This document shows, one piece after another, positions 13,951 to 23,058 of a DNA stretch of 25,847 bases. Below the pieces are notes generated by a model. That model was not told where the DNA came from and did not search any database. It saw only the letters and a program-made list of their open reading frames with translations. Source of the DNA: Tardiphaga sp. (GTDB lineage Bacteria > Pseudomonadota > Alphaproteobacteria > Rhizobiales > Xanthobacteraceae); NCBI GenBank assembly GCA_014377915.1, contig JACMOT010000537.1:1-25847 (forward strand), written 5' to 3'. Made by a program: the position numbers and the translations under genes. The first letter of the stretch is position 1; every line of letters starts with the position of its first letter.

Positions 13951-14973
13951 ATGCGTGCGCTCAATCTCGTTGCCGATCGTGAGCTTGTTGTCGTCGATCA
14001 GGCAGCCCCGCCGCCGCCCGAGGCCGGCGAAGTGCAGATCCGTGTCAAGGCGGTCGCCCTGAACCATATCGACGTCTGGGGTTTTCGCGGCATGGCTTTC
14101 GCCAAGCGCAAGCTGCCGCTGGCGATTGGTGCGGAAGCCTCCGGCGAGATCGCCGCGGTCGGCGAAGGCGTGACCAACTTCAAGCCCGGCCAGAAGGTTG
14201 TGATGTATGGCGCCAAGACCTGCGGCGTCTGCAAGCCATGCACCGAGGGCCGCGATAATTTCTGCGAGAATGTCGGCGGACTTTACGGCTTCCACCTCGA
14301 CGGATTTTCCCGCGAGTTGATCAACATGCCGGCGCGGCTGGTTATCCCTGTGCCCGACGACCTCAGCTTCCGTGATGCCGCCTGCGCGCCGATCGCATTT
14401 TCCACCGTGCAGCACATGCTGTTCGACAACGCCAAGCTGCAACCCGGCGAGACCGTCCTGGTCCATGCCGGCGGCCCCGGCATCGGCACCGTCGCCATCA
14501 TGATGGCGAAGAAGATCGGCTGCACCGTGATCACCACGGTGGGCGACGATTCCAAGATCGAGGGCGTCAAGGCGCTCGGCGCCGATCACGTCATCAACTA
14601 CCGCAAGGATCGCTTCGAAGGCGAAACGCGAAAGATCACCAAGAAGAAGGGCGTCGACGTCGTGTTCGAACACGTCGGTGCCGACACCTTCAACGGCTCG
14701 TTGCTGGTGATGAAGCGCGGCGGCCGTCTGGTGACCTGCGGCTCGACCTCCGGCCCGACCGCGACCATCAACCTGATGCAGCTATTCCAGCAGCAGTACC
14801 GGATCTTCGGCTCGTTCGGCGCCACCATGAAGAACATCGCCGAAAGCCTCGAGAAGATGGCCGGCGGCATGCTGCCGGTGATCGATACCGAAGTGGCGAT
14901 GGAAGATGTCGAGCCCGCGCTGAAGCGGATGGAAAGCCGCCAGGTGTTCGGCAAGATCATCGTTCACTTCTGA
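13951..14973 (+). CDS. MDR-family zinc-binding dehydrogenase/reductase of the acpXL cluster
   Basis: A 340-residue medium-chain dehydrogenase/reductase. Residues 91-105 hold the four structural-zinc cysteines (Cys91, Cys94, Cys97, Cys105 in TCGVCKPCTEGRDNFC). The nucleotide-binding Rossmann motif AGGPGIGTVAI follows near residue 175. The two usual catalytic-zinc ligands are missing: the Cys near residue 38 is Asn in NHIDVW, and the GHE box is GAEASG. It thus resembles quinone reductase or enoyl reductase-type members more than alcohol dehydrogenases, and it could supply the enoyl-ACP reduction step for chain elongation on AcpXL. It is annotated as alcohol dehydrogenase in related clusters. 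The ATG at 13951 has GCCGGAG about 10 nt upstream; an upstream ATG at 13882 lies inside the hairpin. Its stop overlaps the lpxXL start by one base (TGATG). Confidence 0.85.
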   Translation: MRALNLVADRELVVVDQAAPPPPEAGEVQIRVKAVALNHIDVWGFRGMAFAKRKLPLAIGAEASGEIAAVGEGVTNFKPGQKVVMYGAKTCGVCKPCTEGRDNFCENVGGLYGFHLDGFSRELINMPARLVIPVPDDLSFRDAACAPIAFSTVQHMLFDNAKLQPGETVLVHAGGPGIGTVAIMMAKKIGCTVITTVGDDSKIEGVKALGADHVINYRKDRFEGETRKITKKKGVDVVFEHVGADTFNGSLLVMKRGGRLVTCGSTSGPTATINLMQLFQQQYRIFGSFGATMKNIAESLEKMAGGMLPVIDTEVAMEDVEPALKRMESRQVFGKIIVHF

Positions 14974-15905
14974 TGCTGCGGCTGTTTCTCCGCACCCGGG
15001 CCCGCATCCGCAACGCCATCAAGCCGGCGGGAGAAGCAGTCGTCGGCGCGCTGACCATCGGCCTGCTGCGCACCACGCGCTATTTCGATCCGATCAAGAC
15101 CGCCAACCTGTTCGCAAAAATAACGCAGAAGATCGGACCGCTATTCCGCGAAGACAAGATCGGCCGCGCCAATCTCACCGCGGCCTTCCCGGAAAAATCA
15201 CCGGAAGAGATCGAGACCATTCTCAAAGGCGTGTGGGGAAATCTCGGCCGCTTCGCCGCGGAATTCGCGCATCTCGATCACGTCTGGGAACACGATCCCG
15301 CGCATCCCGAACTCAGCCGCATCGAAATCCCCGAGCGTACCCACGAATTGTTCGCGCAGCTCCGCCTCGACGGCAAGCCGGCGCTGATATTCGCGGCCCA
15401 TCTCGGCAATTGGGAATTGCCGGCGCTCGCCGCCGTCGCCCACGGACTCGACGCCACGGTGCTGTATCGCCGCCCGAACATCGAGTCCGCCAATCGCATC
15501 ATCGAGGAGATCCGCGCGGTCAAGATGGGCACCATGGTCGCCGCCAGCCACGACGCGCCGGTCAAGCTGGCGCATGCGCTGAGTGACGGCCAGCACGTCG
15601 CGATGCTGGTCGATCAATGGTTTCGCAACGGCGTCGAAGTGGATTTCTTCGGCCGCAAGACCAACGCCAATCCGATGCTGGCGCGGCTGCTGCGTCAGGT
15701 CGACTGCCCGATCCACGGCGTCCGCATCATCCGCCTGCCCGGCCATCGTTTCCGCGCCGAACTCTCCGAAGAAGTGAAGGCGGTACGAACCGCCGACGGC
15801 AAGGTCGACGTGCAGGGCACCATGCAGGCGGTGACCAGCGTACTGGAAGGCTGGATCCGCGAATATCCGGATCAATGGCTTTGGCTGCACCGGCGGTGGC
15901 GGTAG
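14973..15905 (+). CDS. lpxXL: Lipid A very-long-chain acyltransferase LpxXL
   Basis: A 310-residue acyltransferase of the LpxL/HtrB family. The catalytic HX4E motif is His143 to Glu148 in AAHLGNWELP, and the substrate-binding stretch LYRRPNIESANRIIEE follows. The N-terminus has one membrane-associated hydrophobic stretch around residues 20-35. It is the enzyme expected to transfer the AcpXL-bound very-long-chain hydroxy fatty acid to lipid A at the inner membrane. The ATG at 14973 shares one base with the stop of the MDR gene, so translation is coupled, and it closes the acpXL cluster. LpxXL is separated from the ordinary lauroyl transferase here mainly by its genomic position; the motif alone would not distinguish them. 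Confidence 0.9.
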   Translation: MLRLFLRTRARIRNAIKPAGEAVVGALTIGLLRTTRYFDPIKTANLFAKITQKIGPLFREDKIGRANLTAAFPEKSPEEIETILKGVWGNLGRFAAEFAHLDHVWEHDPAHPELSRIEIPERTHELFAQLRLDGKPALIFAAHLGNWELPALAAVAHGLDATVLYRRPNIESANRIIEEIRAVKMGTMVAASHDAPVKLAHALSDGQHVAMLVDQWFRNGVEVDFFGRKTNANPMLARLLRQVDCPIHGVRIIRLPGHRFRAELSEEVKAVRTADGKVDVQGTMQAVTSVLEGWIREYPDQWLWLHRRWR

Positions 15906-15992
15906 TCGGTCGCTCGCTCCGGCCTCTCCCCGTCATTACGGGTTCGGCCCCGGCCTTTTGGCCGATCCTGAGATATGAAAGATAGGGCTCGT

Positions 15993-16124
15993 GTCCCGGA
16001 CGCGGCGCGGCATTCCTATGCCGCTCCGCAGAGCCGGGACCGCATCGGCGACGTTGGTTTTGGCGGTCCCGGCTCTGCAGCGCATGACGCCTCCTGCGGA
16101 GGCGTATTGCGCCGCGTCCGGGAC
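15993..16124. repeat. Cloverleaf-like palindromic intergenic element
   Basis: A 16-bp perfect outer stem joins 15993-16008 (GTCCCGGACGCGGCGC) to 16109-16124. Inside it are three perfect hairpins: GCGGCAT-TCCT-ATGCCGC (16007-16024), a 16-bp stem 16028-16043 with 16063-16078, and ACGCCTCC-TGC-GGAGGCGT (16087-16105). All four helices fold into a three-armed cloverleaf shape. The element lies between lpxXL (plus) and the potF-like gene (minus), where it could act as a bidirectional terminator. Similar palindromes are frequent in Bradyrhizobium-type genomes, as far as I recall. No ORF uses this DNA convincingly. The 330-bp gap 15906-16235 holds only this element, the next repeat and short unmatched flanks. 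Confidence 0.75.
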
Positions 16125-16149
16125 AAGTGCCCTTTCTTCCCAGGAGCCC

Positions 16150-16226
16150 TTGCGACGAAGCAATCCAGCTCTTTTCGCGCATGCCACATTCAGGATTGCC
16201 GCGTCGCTTCGCTCCTCGCAATGACG
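16150..16226. repeat. Second palindromic repeat, of the GTCATTGCGAGGAGCGAAG type
   Basis: The right half, 16193-16226, read on the minus strand starts CGTCATTGCGAGGAGCGAAG and ends in CGCGGCAATCC, a sequence commonly repeated between genes in this bacterial group. The left half (16150-16166, TTGCGACGAAGCAATCC) is an imperfect inverted copy, separated by 26 nt. Together they form an imperfect stem-loop just after the stop of the potF-like gene. Confidence 0.6.
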
Positions 16227-16235
16227 GCTGTGAGG

Positions 16236-17336
16236 TCAGCGTCCCGTCTTTACCCGCGTCCACAGCCGGTTGATCACCCGCTGCGTCGGCGCGTCGCGCG
16301 CGGTGATGACGAACAGTTTCCGCAGCATCGCGTCGTCGGGGTAGATGGTCTTGTCATTCAATATCTTCGGGTCGACCAGCTTCTGGCTGGCGAAATTGCC
16401 ATTGGCATAACCGAGATAATCGGAATTCTTCGCCGCCACCTCGGGCCGGTACAGATAGTTGATCAGTTCATGCGCCTCGGCGACATGCTCGGCGTCGGAC
16501 GGAATCGCCAGATTGTCGAAGAACATCTGCGCGCCCTGTTTCGGGATCGCATAGCCGATCTCGACACCGTTCTGGCTCTCTTCGGCACGTGCGCGTGCCT
16601 GGATGATATCGCCGGACCACCCCACCACCAGACAGATTTCGCCCGTCGCCAGCGCGCTCAGATATTCGGAGGAATGAAATTTTCGCACCAGCGGCCGGAT
16701 CTTGCCAACCAGTTCGGCGGCCTTGTCGAGATCGGGCTGTTTCGCCGAGTTCGGATCAAGCCCGAGGGAATTCAGCGCTGCCGGCAAAATGTCGTCCGCG
16801 GAGTCCAGCATATGGATGCCGCAGTCCTTGAATTTTGCCAGGACCTCCGGCTTGAAGACGATGTCCCAGCTATCGATCCTGGCGCCGGCGCCAAGAATGT
16901 TTTCTACCGCCTTGACGTTGTAGCCAATGCCAGTGGTCCCCCACATATAGTTCGCGGCATATTGATTACCGGGATCGTAGACATTCAGACGGCTGGTAAC
17001 GGCGTCCCAGGCATTGGCGAGGTTCGGCAATTTTGTCTTGTCGAGCTTCTGGAAAATCTTCGCTGCGATCTGGCGCTGCAGAAAATACGCCGTCGGCACC
17101 ACGACGTCGTAACCCGACTTGCCAGCCAGCAGCCGCGTCTCCAGCGTCTCGTTGGCGTCGAAGGTGTCGTAGACCACCTTGATGCCGGTCTCCTTGCTGA
17201 AGTCCTCAAGGACCCCTGGCGCCATGTAGTTCGACCAATTGTAGAAATTGACCACGCGCTGCTGCGCCTGCGCGGGTAGCGCCAGCGCGACCGACGCCGC
17301 CAGCGCGGCGAGGATGCGGGTGACGACCGGGCGCAT
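16236..17336 (-). CDS. Periplasmic polyamine-type substrate-binding protein (PotF/PotD family)
   Basis: A 366-residue exported binding protein. Residues 1-24 form a Sec signal peptide ending PAQAQ, and the mature protein opens with VVNFYNWSNYMAPGVLEDF, the hallmark of PotD/PotF putrescine/spermidine binding proteins, followed by YDTFDANETLETRLLAGKSG. The ATG at 17336 has AGGAGAAATCGC directly upstream; a longer frame to 17405 would overlap the preceding gene and destroy the signal peptide. It lies 10 bp after the aminotransferase gene and is the third gene of a tight operon. No ABC ATPase or permease follows, so it is an orphan binding protein in this window. The ligand is probably a polyamine or a related amine. 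Confidence 0.88.
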   Translation of the reverse strand: MRPVVTRILAALAASVALALPAQAQQRVVNFYNWSNYMAPGVLEDFSKETGIKVVYDTFDANETLETRLLAGKSGYDVVVPTAYFLQRQIAAKIFQKLDKTKLPNLANAWDAVTSRLNVYDPGNQYAANYMWGTTGIGYNVKAVENILGAGARIDSWDIVFKPEVLAKFKDCGIHMLDSADDILPAALNSLGLDPNSAKQPDLDKAAELVGKIRPLVRKFHSSEYLSALATGEICLVVGWSGDIIQARARAEESQNGVEIGYAIPKQGAQMFFDNLAIPSDAEHVAEAHELINYLYRPEVAAKNSDYLGYANGNFASQKLVDPKILNDKTIYPDDAMLRKLFVITARDAPTQRVINRLWTRVKTGR

Positions 17337-17346
17337 GCGATTTCTC

Positions 17347-18501
17347 CTACCTTCGATGAACCGCGTCGGACAGACGCTCCAGCGCGGTGTCGAGCGTGGC
17401 GTCATTCTTGGCGAAGCAGAATCGCACCACCGAGCTCACCACATCTTCCTCGTAGAACGCCGACACCGGTATCGCCGCCACCTTGTAGTCGTGAACGATG
17501 CGTTTGCAGAATTCGACGTCGGTCTCGTTCAGCCCCAGCGGCGACAGGTCGACGGTGAGAAAATAGGTGCCCTGCGACTTGATCACCGGGAAACCGATCC
17601 GCTCCAGACCCGACGCCAGCCGGTCCCGGCTGCGCGCCAGATCGCTCTGCATCTCCTCGAAAAAGGCATCGGATTTGCCGAGACCATAGGCGACCGCGAC
17701 TTGCAGGTTCGGCGCCGTGGTGAAGGTCAGAAACTGGTGCACCTTGGCGCAGACCCGCAGCAGCTTCGGCGCCGCGCAGACGAAGCCGATCTTCCAGCCG
17801 GTCAGCGAAAAGATCTTGCCGGCCGAGCCGATCTTGATGGTGCGGTCGCGCATGCCGGGGATCGACATCAGCGGGATATGCTTGAAGCCTTCGAACACCA
17901 CGTGCTCCCAGACCTCATCGCAGATCGCGATGGTGTCGAACTCCTGGCAGAACTTTGCCAGCAGCTCGAGGTCCTCGCGCGGATAGACCACCGCGGCGGG
18001 ATTTAGGGGATTGTTGAACAGCACCGCCTTGGTCTTGTGATTGAAGACCGCGCGCAGATCCTCTTCGGTCAAGCGCCAATGCGGCGGCTTCAGGCTGACC
18101 AGCCGCGGAATGCCGCCGGCCTGGCGGATGATCGGCAGATAAGAATCATAGACCGGCTGGAAGCACACCACTTCGTCGCCGGGTTCGACCACTGCGAGAA
18201 TCGACGACGTCAGCGCCTCGGTGCCGCCCGAGGTCACCATGACCTCGGTCATCGGGTCGAGATCGAGACCATGCCAGTGCTGGTAATGCGTGGCGATCGC
18301 CTGACGCAGCTCTGGCAGGCCCATCATCGACGGGTACTGGTTGTAGCCGTTCAGCACCGCCTCGGCGGCGGCCTGGCGGATATCCAGCGGACCGGGATGA
18401 TCCGGAAAGCCCTGGCCGAGATTGATCGCATTGTTATCGCGCGCAAGCTGCGACATCGCCTCGAACACCGTGACGGGCAGCTCGGAAAAGATCTTGTTCA
18501 T
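17347..18501 (-). CDS. PLP-dependent aminotransferase, class I/II
   Basis: 384 residues, typical for fold-type I aminotransferases of the methionine / kynurenine / glutamine transaminase group (YbdL-like). The PLP lysine is Lys229 in GSAGKIFSLTGWKIGF. Also visible are the SGGTEAL phosphate-binding turn (residues 91-97), NNPLNPAA with the PLP-contacting Asn, ICDEVWEH with Asp195, and the substrate Arg in VVRFCFAK near the C-terminus. It is a cytoplasmic enzyme. The gene starts 6 bp after the rhodanese stop and ends 10 bp before the potF-like start, so it is the middle gene of an operon. Exact amino acceptor and donor cannot be read; a sulfur or aromatic amino acid is plausible by family. The upstream AACGG ribosome site is weak, which fits translational coupling. 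Confidence 0.9.
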   Translation of the reverse strand: MNKIFSELPVTVFEAMSQLARDNNAINLGQGFPDHPGPLDIRQAAAEAVLNGYNQYPSMMGLPELRQAIATHYQHWHGLDLDPMTEVMVTSGGTEALTSSILAVVEPGDEVVCFQPVYDSYLPIIRQAGGIPRLVSLKPPHWRLTEEDLRAVFNHKTKAVLFNNPLNPAAVVYPREDLELLAKFCQEFDTIAICDEVWEHVVFEGFKHIPLMSIPGMRDRTIKIGSAGKIFSLTGWKIGFVCAAPKLLRVCAKVHQFLTFTTAPNLQVAVAYGLGKSDAFFEEMQSDLARSRDRLASGLERIGFPVIKSQGTYFLTVDLSPLGLNETDVEFCKRIVHDYKVAAIPVSAFYEEDVVSSVVRFCFAKNDATLDTALERLSDAVHRR

Positions 18502-18507
18502 GGACCG

Positions 18508-18837
18508 TTAGCCAGCCCTGGTCGGGAGACCCGCTGCTTTCCAGCCGAGAATGCCGCCGGCGAGGTGCTTGTCATAGGCCAGGCCATCAGCCTGCGCCGC
18601 CAGCGACGCGGTCACCGAACGCTTGCCGGAACGGCAGGCGAACACGATCTGCTTGCCGGCGGGATCGGGCAGATCGGCGGAATCGAAGCCGGATAGCGGC
18701 ACCACGACGGCGTCCGGATAGGCCTCGGCCTCGACTTCGTTGGGTTCGCGCACATCGACCAGCAGATAGCGGCCGTCGGCAATCCCTTGCGAGACTTCTT
18801 CAGGCGTCAGATCCTGAACGCTATGATTATCCGCCAT
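18508..18837 (-). CDS. Single-domain rhodanese-like protein
   Basis: A 109-residue single rhodanese domain. The active-site loop CRSGKRS has Cys68 as the persulfide-carrying residue, and LLVDVREPNEVE is the characteristic central strand and CDC25-like Arg motif. The ATG at 18837 follows GGAGGTTTTG, an excellent ribosome site, whereas the frame extends 11 codons further without support, so I chose 18837. It heads the operon with the aminotransferase and the PotF-like protein. Such small rhodaneses shuttle sulfane sulfur in the cytoplasm; a link with a transaminase of sulfur amino acids is a reasonable guess but not shown. Confidence 0.92.
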   Translation of the reverse strand: MADNHSVQDLTPEEVSQGIADGRYLLVDVREPNEVEAEAYPDAVVVPLSGFDSADLPDPAGKQIVFACRSGKRSVTASLAAQADGLAYDKHLAGGILGWKAAGLPTRAG

Positions 18838-18948
18838 CAAAACCTCCGGTGGCCCCGTCATCCGGAGCAAAGTGTCGCGTCAAAACTATCGTCGTTCCGG
18901 GCGCCAACGTCGCCTCTGACGCTGGGAAAATCAAGCACCCCGAAATCG

Positions 18949-20880
18949 TTAAATCGTCACCTGCGTGCCGACCTCGACCACGCGACCGGTCGGAATCTGG
19001 AAGTAATCGGTGGCGTCATTGGCGGTACGGCTGAGCGCGATGAACAGCAGATCCTGCCACCGCGGCATGCCGGAATGCGCCGCGGGCTTCAGCGCGCGCC
19101 GCGACAGGAAGAACGACGTCGACATGATATCGAACTGCCAGCCGATCTTGCGCGCGATCGCCAGCGCCTTCGGCACGTTCGGCGATTCCATGAAGCCGAA
19201 CCGCAGCGTCACCAGGGTAAAGGTGGCGCTGATCTCTTCCAGCCGCACGCGTTCGGACGGATCGATGCGCGGGGTCGGCGCCGTCTCGATGGTGAGAATG
19301 ACGTTCTTCTCATGCAGCACCTTGTAGTGTTTCAGACTATGCATCAACGCGGTCGGCGCGCTGTCCGGATCGCTGGTCAGAAACACCGCGGTGCCGGAGA
19401 CGCGCTGCGGCGGCCGCTTCTCGAGCATCGCGATCAGATCCCGCAGCGGGAATTCCAGCTTGCGCGACTTCTCAAACAATAGCCGGCTGCCACGGCGCCA
19501 AGTGTACATCAGCATGATTACCACGCCGCCCAGCGCCAGCGGCACCCAGCCGCCGTCAAACACCTTCAGGAGATTGGCGGCAAAGAAGGTGAGATCAAGC
19601 AGCAGGAACGGCACGATCAGCGCGGCGGCGGCCCAGGGCTTCCACTTCCAGACCCGCCAGATCACCACAAAGCCCATCATCGCCGTGACCACCATGGTGC
19701 CGGTCACCGCGATGCCATAGGCGGAAGCGAGCGAGCTCGACGACTTGAACAGCAGCACCAGCACCACGACGCTGATCAACAGCAGCATGTTGACGCGCGG
19801 GATGTAGATCTGGCCGGAATGCGATTCCGAGGTGTGCCGAATCTCGAAGCGCGGCAGCAGGCCGAGCTGGATCGCCTGCTGGGTCAGCGAATAGGCCCCG
19901 GTAATCACCGCCTGGCTGGCGATGACGGTCGCAGCGGTCGCGAGGCACACCATCGGCACCAGGGCCCAGTCCGGAAACATCAGGAAGAACGGATTTTCCA
20001 GCGCGGTGGGGTCACCGATCACCAGCGCCCCCTGCCCGAGATAGTTGATCGCCAGCGACGGCAGCACGATGTACAGCCACGCCGTCTGAATCGGGCGTTT
20101 GCCGAAATGGCCGAGATCGGCGTACAGCGCCTCGGCTCCGGTCACGGCCAGGAACACGGCGCCCAGCGTCACGAAGCCGATAATACCGTGATGGAACATG
20201 AACGACACCGCATGCAGCGGATTGAGCGCGAACAGCACCTCGGGGTGGCGCATGATCGGCGGGATCGCGGCGATGGCAATCACGGCGAACCACACGCACA
20301 TGATGGGCCCGAAAAACGCGGCAACCCGCGCCGTGCCGCGCGATTGCACCGCGAACAGAAGGATCAGGATGATGATGGTGATCGGAACCACATAGGCATC
20401 AAATGCCGAGGTGACCAGCTTGATGCCCTCGATGGCCGAAAGCACGGACAATGCAGGCGTGATCACGGCGTCGCCGTAGAACAGGGCCCCGCTGATAATG
20501 CCGAGCAGCACGATCAGGGAGGCCCCTCTGCCCTTGCCGACCGCCCGTTGCGCCAGCGCCATCAAGGCCAGGGTACCGCCCTCCCCGTGATTGTCGGCGC
20601 GCAGCAGGATCAGCACGTATTTCAGCGTCACTACAATGATCAGTGCCCACAGGATCAGCGACAGCACGCCCAGCACCGCCTCGGGGCTGATGCCGGTGGC
20701 GCTATGCCCTCCAGCGGCAACCAGCGCCTCGCGCATCGCATATAGCGGGCTGGTACCGATATCCCCATAGACGACACCGATGCTGCCCAGCATCAGCGCC
20801 TTGAAGCCCGCGGTGGAATGAGTGTCGCCACGGGCCGCTACGGTTGTATCCGTGGCGGGAATGGCGTTGTCACTGGTCAT
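18949..20880 (-). CDS. kup: Kup-family potassium uptake protein (copy 1)
   Basis: A 643-residue potassium/proton symporter of the Kup/HAK/KT family. About 12 transmembrane helices occupy residues 30 to about 460, and a soluble C-terminal domain follows. The diagnostic pore motif [10 protein letters not shown] is at residues 39-48, and [15 protein letters not shown] follows in the next loop. The ATG at 20880 is the first one followed by Kup-like sequence; the frame continues 23 codons upstream without homology. Its C-terminal 24 residues (ending VEVGTQVTI) are identical to those of the second Kup. It sits 121 bp after that gene on the same strand, which indicates tandem duplication. It works at the inner membrane for low-affinity potassium uptake. 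Confidence 0.95.
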   Translation of the reverse strand: MTSDNAIPATDTTVAARGDTHSTAGFKALMLGSIGVVYGDIGTSPLYAMREALVAAGGHSATGISPEAVLGVLSLILWALIIVVTLKYVLILLRADNHGEGGTLALMALAQRAVGKGRGASLIVLLGIISGALFYGDAVITPALSVLSAIEGIKLVTSAFDAYVVPITIIILILLFAVQSRGTARVAAFFGPIMCVWFAVIAIAAIPPIMRHPEVLFALNPLHAVSFMFHHGIIGFVTLGAVFLAVTGAEALYADLGHFGKRPIQTAWLYIVLPSLAINYLGQGALVIGDPTALENPFFLMFPDWALVPMVCLATAATVIASQAVITGAYSLTQQAIQLGLLPRFEIRHTSESHSGQIYIPRVNMLLLISVVVLVLLFKSSSSLASAYGIAVTGTMVVTAMMGFVVIWRVWKWKPWAAAALIVPFLLLDLTFFAANLLKVFDGGWVPLALGGVVIMLMYTWRRGSRLLFEKSRKLEFPLRDLIAMLEKRPPQRVSGTAVFLTSDPDSAPTALMHSLKHYKVLHEKNVILTIETAPTPRIDPSERVRLEEISATFTLVTLRFGFMESPNVPKALAIARKIGWQFDIMSTSFFLSRRALKPAAHSGMPRWQDLLFIALSRTANDATDYFQIPTGRVVEVGTQVTI

Positions 20881-21001
20881 GGATCGGCCTCTGAGCCTTG
20901 CGGCGAATGGCGAAGTGAGGCGGCAGTAGCCTGCGCCGGAGCGCCTCATATAGCGTCATTTCAATCGCCAGCCATGTAAAATCGCACGAACCGGCGATGC
21001 G

Positions 21002-22903
21002 TTAGATCGTCACCTGGGTACCGACCTCGACGACCCGCCCGGTCGGGATCTGGAAGTAATCGGTGGCGTCATTGGCGGATCGGCTGAGAGCGATGAACAG
21101 ATGATCCTGCCATAGCGGCATCCCGGACTGCGCCGACGGCTTCAACGAGCGGCGCGACACGAAGAACGACGTCGCCATGATGTCGAACTGCCAGCCGAGC
21201 TTTCGCGCGATCACCAGCGCCTTCGGCACGTTGGGCGATTCCATGAATCCGAAGCGCAGCCGCACGGTGGAGAACTTGTCACTGATATTTTCCATCCGCA
21301 CCCGCTCGCTGAGATCGACGCGGGGCGTCTGCCCGGTCTCGATGGTCAGGATGACGTTATGCTCGTGCAGCACCTTGTTGTGCTTGAGATTATGCAGCAT
21401 CGCCGTCGGCACGAAATTGGGATCGCTGGTCAGGAACACGGCGGTGCCCTTAACGATATGCGGCGGACGTTTTTCCAGGCTCTTGATCAGGTCGCGCAAC
21501 GGCACCTCGGTGCGCCGGGTCTTGGCAATCAGGATCGCGGCCCCGCGGCGCCAGGTCCAGATCACCACCGCCATGGAAATGCCGAACAGCAGCGGCACCC
21601 AGGCGCCTTCGAGCAATTTCAGCAAATTGGCACTGAGGAAGGTCATGTCGACGATCACGAACGGCACGATTACAGCGGCGGCGGTAGCGGCCTTCCAGTT
21701 CCACAGCTTCCAGATCACCACGAAACCCATGATGCCATCGGCGACCATGGTCGTCGATACCGCGATGCCGTACGCCGAGGCGAGGCCGCTGGAGGTGCGG
21801 AACAGCATCACCAGCAGCAGAACACCGATCAGCAGCAAGCGGTTGACGCGCGGCAGATAGATCTGGCCGGCATGGGTCTCGGAAGTGAAGCGGACTTCAA
21901 AGCGCGGCAGCAGACCGAGCTGTACAGCCTGGCGCACCAGCGAATAGGCGCCGGTAATCACGGCCTGACTGGCGATCACGGTGGCGGCGGTGGCCAGCAC
22001 GATCAGCGGCACCAGCATCGACTCCGGCGCCATCAGATAGAACGGGTTCTCGATCGCGGCGGGATTCGACAGCACCAGCGCGCCCTGCCCGAAATAATTG
22101 ATCAGCAGCGCCGGCAGTACGAAGAAAAACCAGCCCGTCTGGATCGGCTTGCGGCCGAAATGGCCGAGATCGGCATACAGCGCTTCACCGCCCGTCACCG
22201 CCAGGAAAACGGCGCCGAGCGTCACCAGCCCGATGGCGCCGTGCGACAGCAGGAATTGAATGGCGTAATAGGGATTGATGGCGGCGAGCACCGACGGATC
22301 GTCGACAATGTGCACGGCGCCCATCACGGCCAGCACGCTAAACCAGACGATCATGACCGGGCCAAAGGCGGTGGCGACCTTGGCCGTGCCGACGCGCTGC
22401 ACCGAGAAAAGGACCACAAGAATCACCAGGGTCAGCGGCACGACGTAATGCTCAAGCGCCGGTGCGGCCAGCTTGAGGCCTTCAACGGCAGAGAGCACAG
22501 AGATCGCCGGCGTGATCATGCAATCGCCGAGGAACATCGAGGCGCCGACCACGCCCAACGCCAGCAACGGCCAGCTGCGGCGGCCCAAGGCGCGCTGCCC
22601 AAGGGCCATCAGCGACAGCGTTCCGCCCTCGCCATTATTGTCGGCGCGCAATAGCAGCAGCACATATTTGGCGGTGACGACGATAAACAGCGCCCACAGG
22701 ATCAGCGACAGCACGCCGAGCACGATGATGCGCGTCACCGGTGCGCCATGGGTAGCGCCAGCGACAGCTTCGCGAAATGCGTAAAGCGGAGAGGTTCCGA
22801 TGTCGCCGAACACGACGCCAATGCCGCCCAGCGTCAATTGCCAGAAGCCGGTAGACACCGGCACTTCATGCGGCACTTCGGTCGATGTGTCGGTGGCGGC
22901 CAT
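21002..22903 (-). CDS. kup: Kup-family potassium uptake protein (copy 2)
   Basis: A 633-residue paralog of the neighbouring Kup protein, with the same organisation: [10 protein letters not shown] at residues 33-42, [15 protein letters not shown] in the following loop, about 12 transmembrane helices and a soluble C-terminus. The two proteins differ in many helices but share an identical last 24 residues, consistent with an old tandem duplication and strong constraint at the C-terminus. The ATG at 22903 is followed directly by the family sequence; a frame extending to 23020 has no support. The gene begins 155 bp after motB on the same strand. It may be transcribed separately, as the gap holds an A/T-rich palindrome GTCAAA-N8-TTTGAC (23035-23054). 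Potassium specificity is inferred from the family. Confidence 0.95.
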   Translation of the reverse strand: MAATDTSTEVPHEVPVSTGFWQLTLGGIGVVFGDIGTSPLYAFREAVAGATHGAPVTRIIVLGVLSLILWALFIVVTAKYVLLLLRADNNGEGGTLSLMALGQRALGRRSWPLLALGVVGASMFLGDCMITPAISVLSAVEGLKLAAPALEHYVVPLTLVILVVLFSVQRVGTAKVATAFGPVMIVWFSVLAVMGAVHIVDDPSVLAAINPYYAIQFLLSHGAIGLVTLGAVFLAVTGGEALYADLGHFGRKPIQTGWFFFVLPALLINYFGQGALVLSNPAAIENPFYLMAPESMLVPLIVLATAATVIASQAVITGAYSLVRQAVQLGLLPRFEVRFTSETHAGQIYLPRVNRLLLIGVLLLVMLFRTSSGLASAYGIAVSTTMVADGIMGFVVIWKLWNWKAATAAAVIVPFVIVDMTFLSANLLKLLEGAWVPLLFGISMAVVIWTWRRGAAILIAKTRRTEVPLRDLIKSLEKRPPHIVKGTAVFLTSDPNFVPTAMLHNLKHNKVLHEHNVILTIETGQTPRVDLSERVRMENISDKFSTVRLRFGFMESPNVPKALVIARKLGWQFDIMATSFFVSRRSLKPSAQSGMPLWQDHLFIALSRSANDATDYFQIPTGRVVEVGTQVTI

Positions 22904-23058
22904 GCTGCTCTGAAACGCCCTGCGGGCTATTTTGCCCCCGGCTATGGCGTGCCGGGCAAGGCCAGTCAACCGGGGCAATATATCAGAACGCCCCACAGCC
23001 GCCCGTCCCGCGGGCATCAATTTCGGGGTGGAGGGTCAAAAAAAATTATTTGACGCGC

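Noticed and set aside
15993..16124. tRNA gene, because of the cloverleaf outline
   Set aside because: Stem lengths (16-bp acceptor-like stem and 16-bp middle stem), the lack of TTC-type loop sequence and the exact palindromic symmetry do not fit a tRNA.
15975..17279. 434-codon plus-strand frame starting in the repeat region
   Set aside because: It runs through the palindromic repeats and then antisense to the PotF-like gene; no motif is visible.
23035..23054. Intrinsic terminator after motB at the A8/T8 run
   Set aside because: There is a run of eight T on the minus strand, but it lies inside a weak AT palindrome and no GC-rich stem precedes it; it may be a promoter or regulator site for the kup gene instead.
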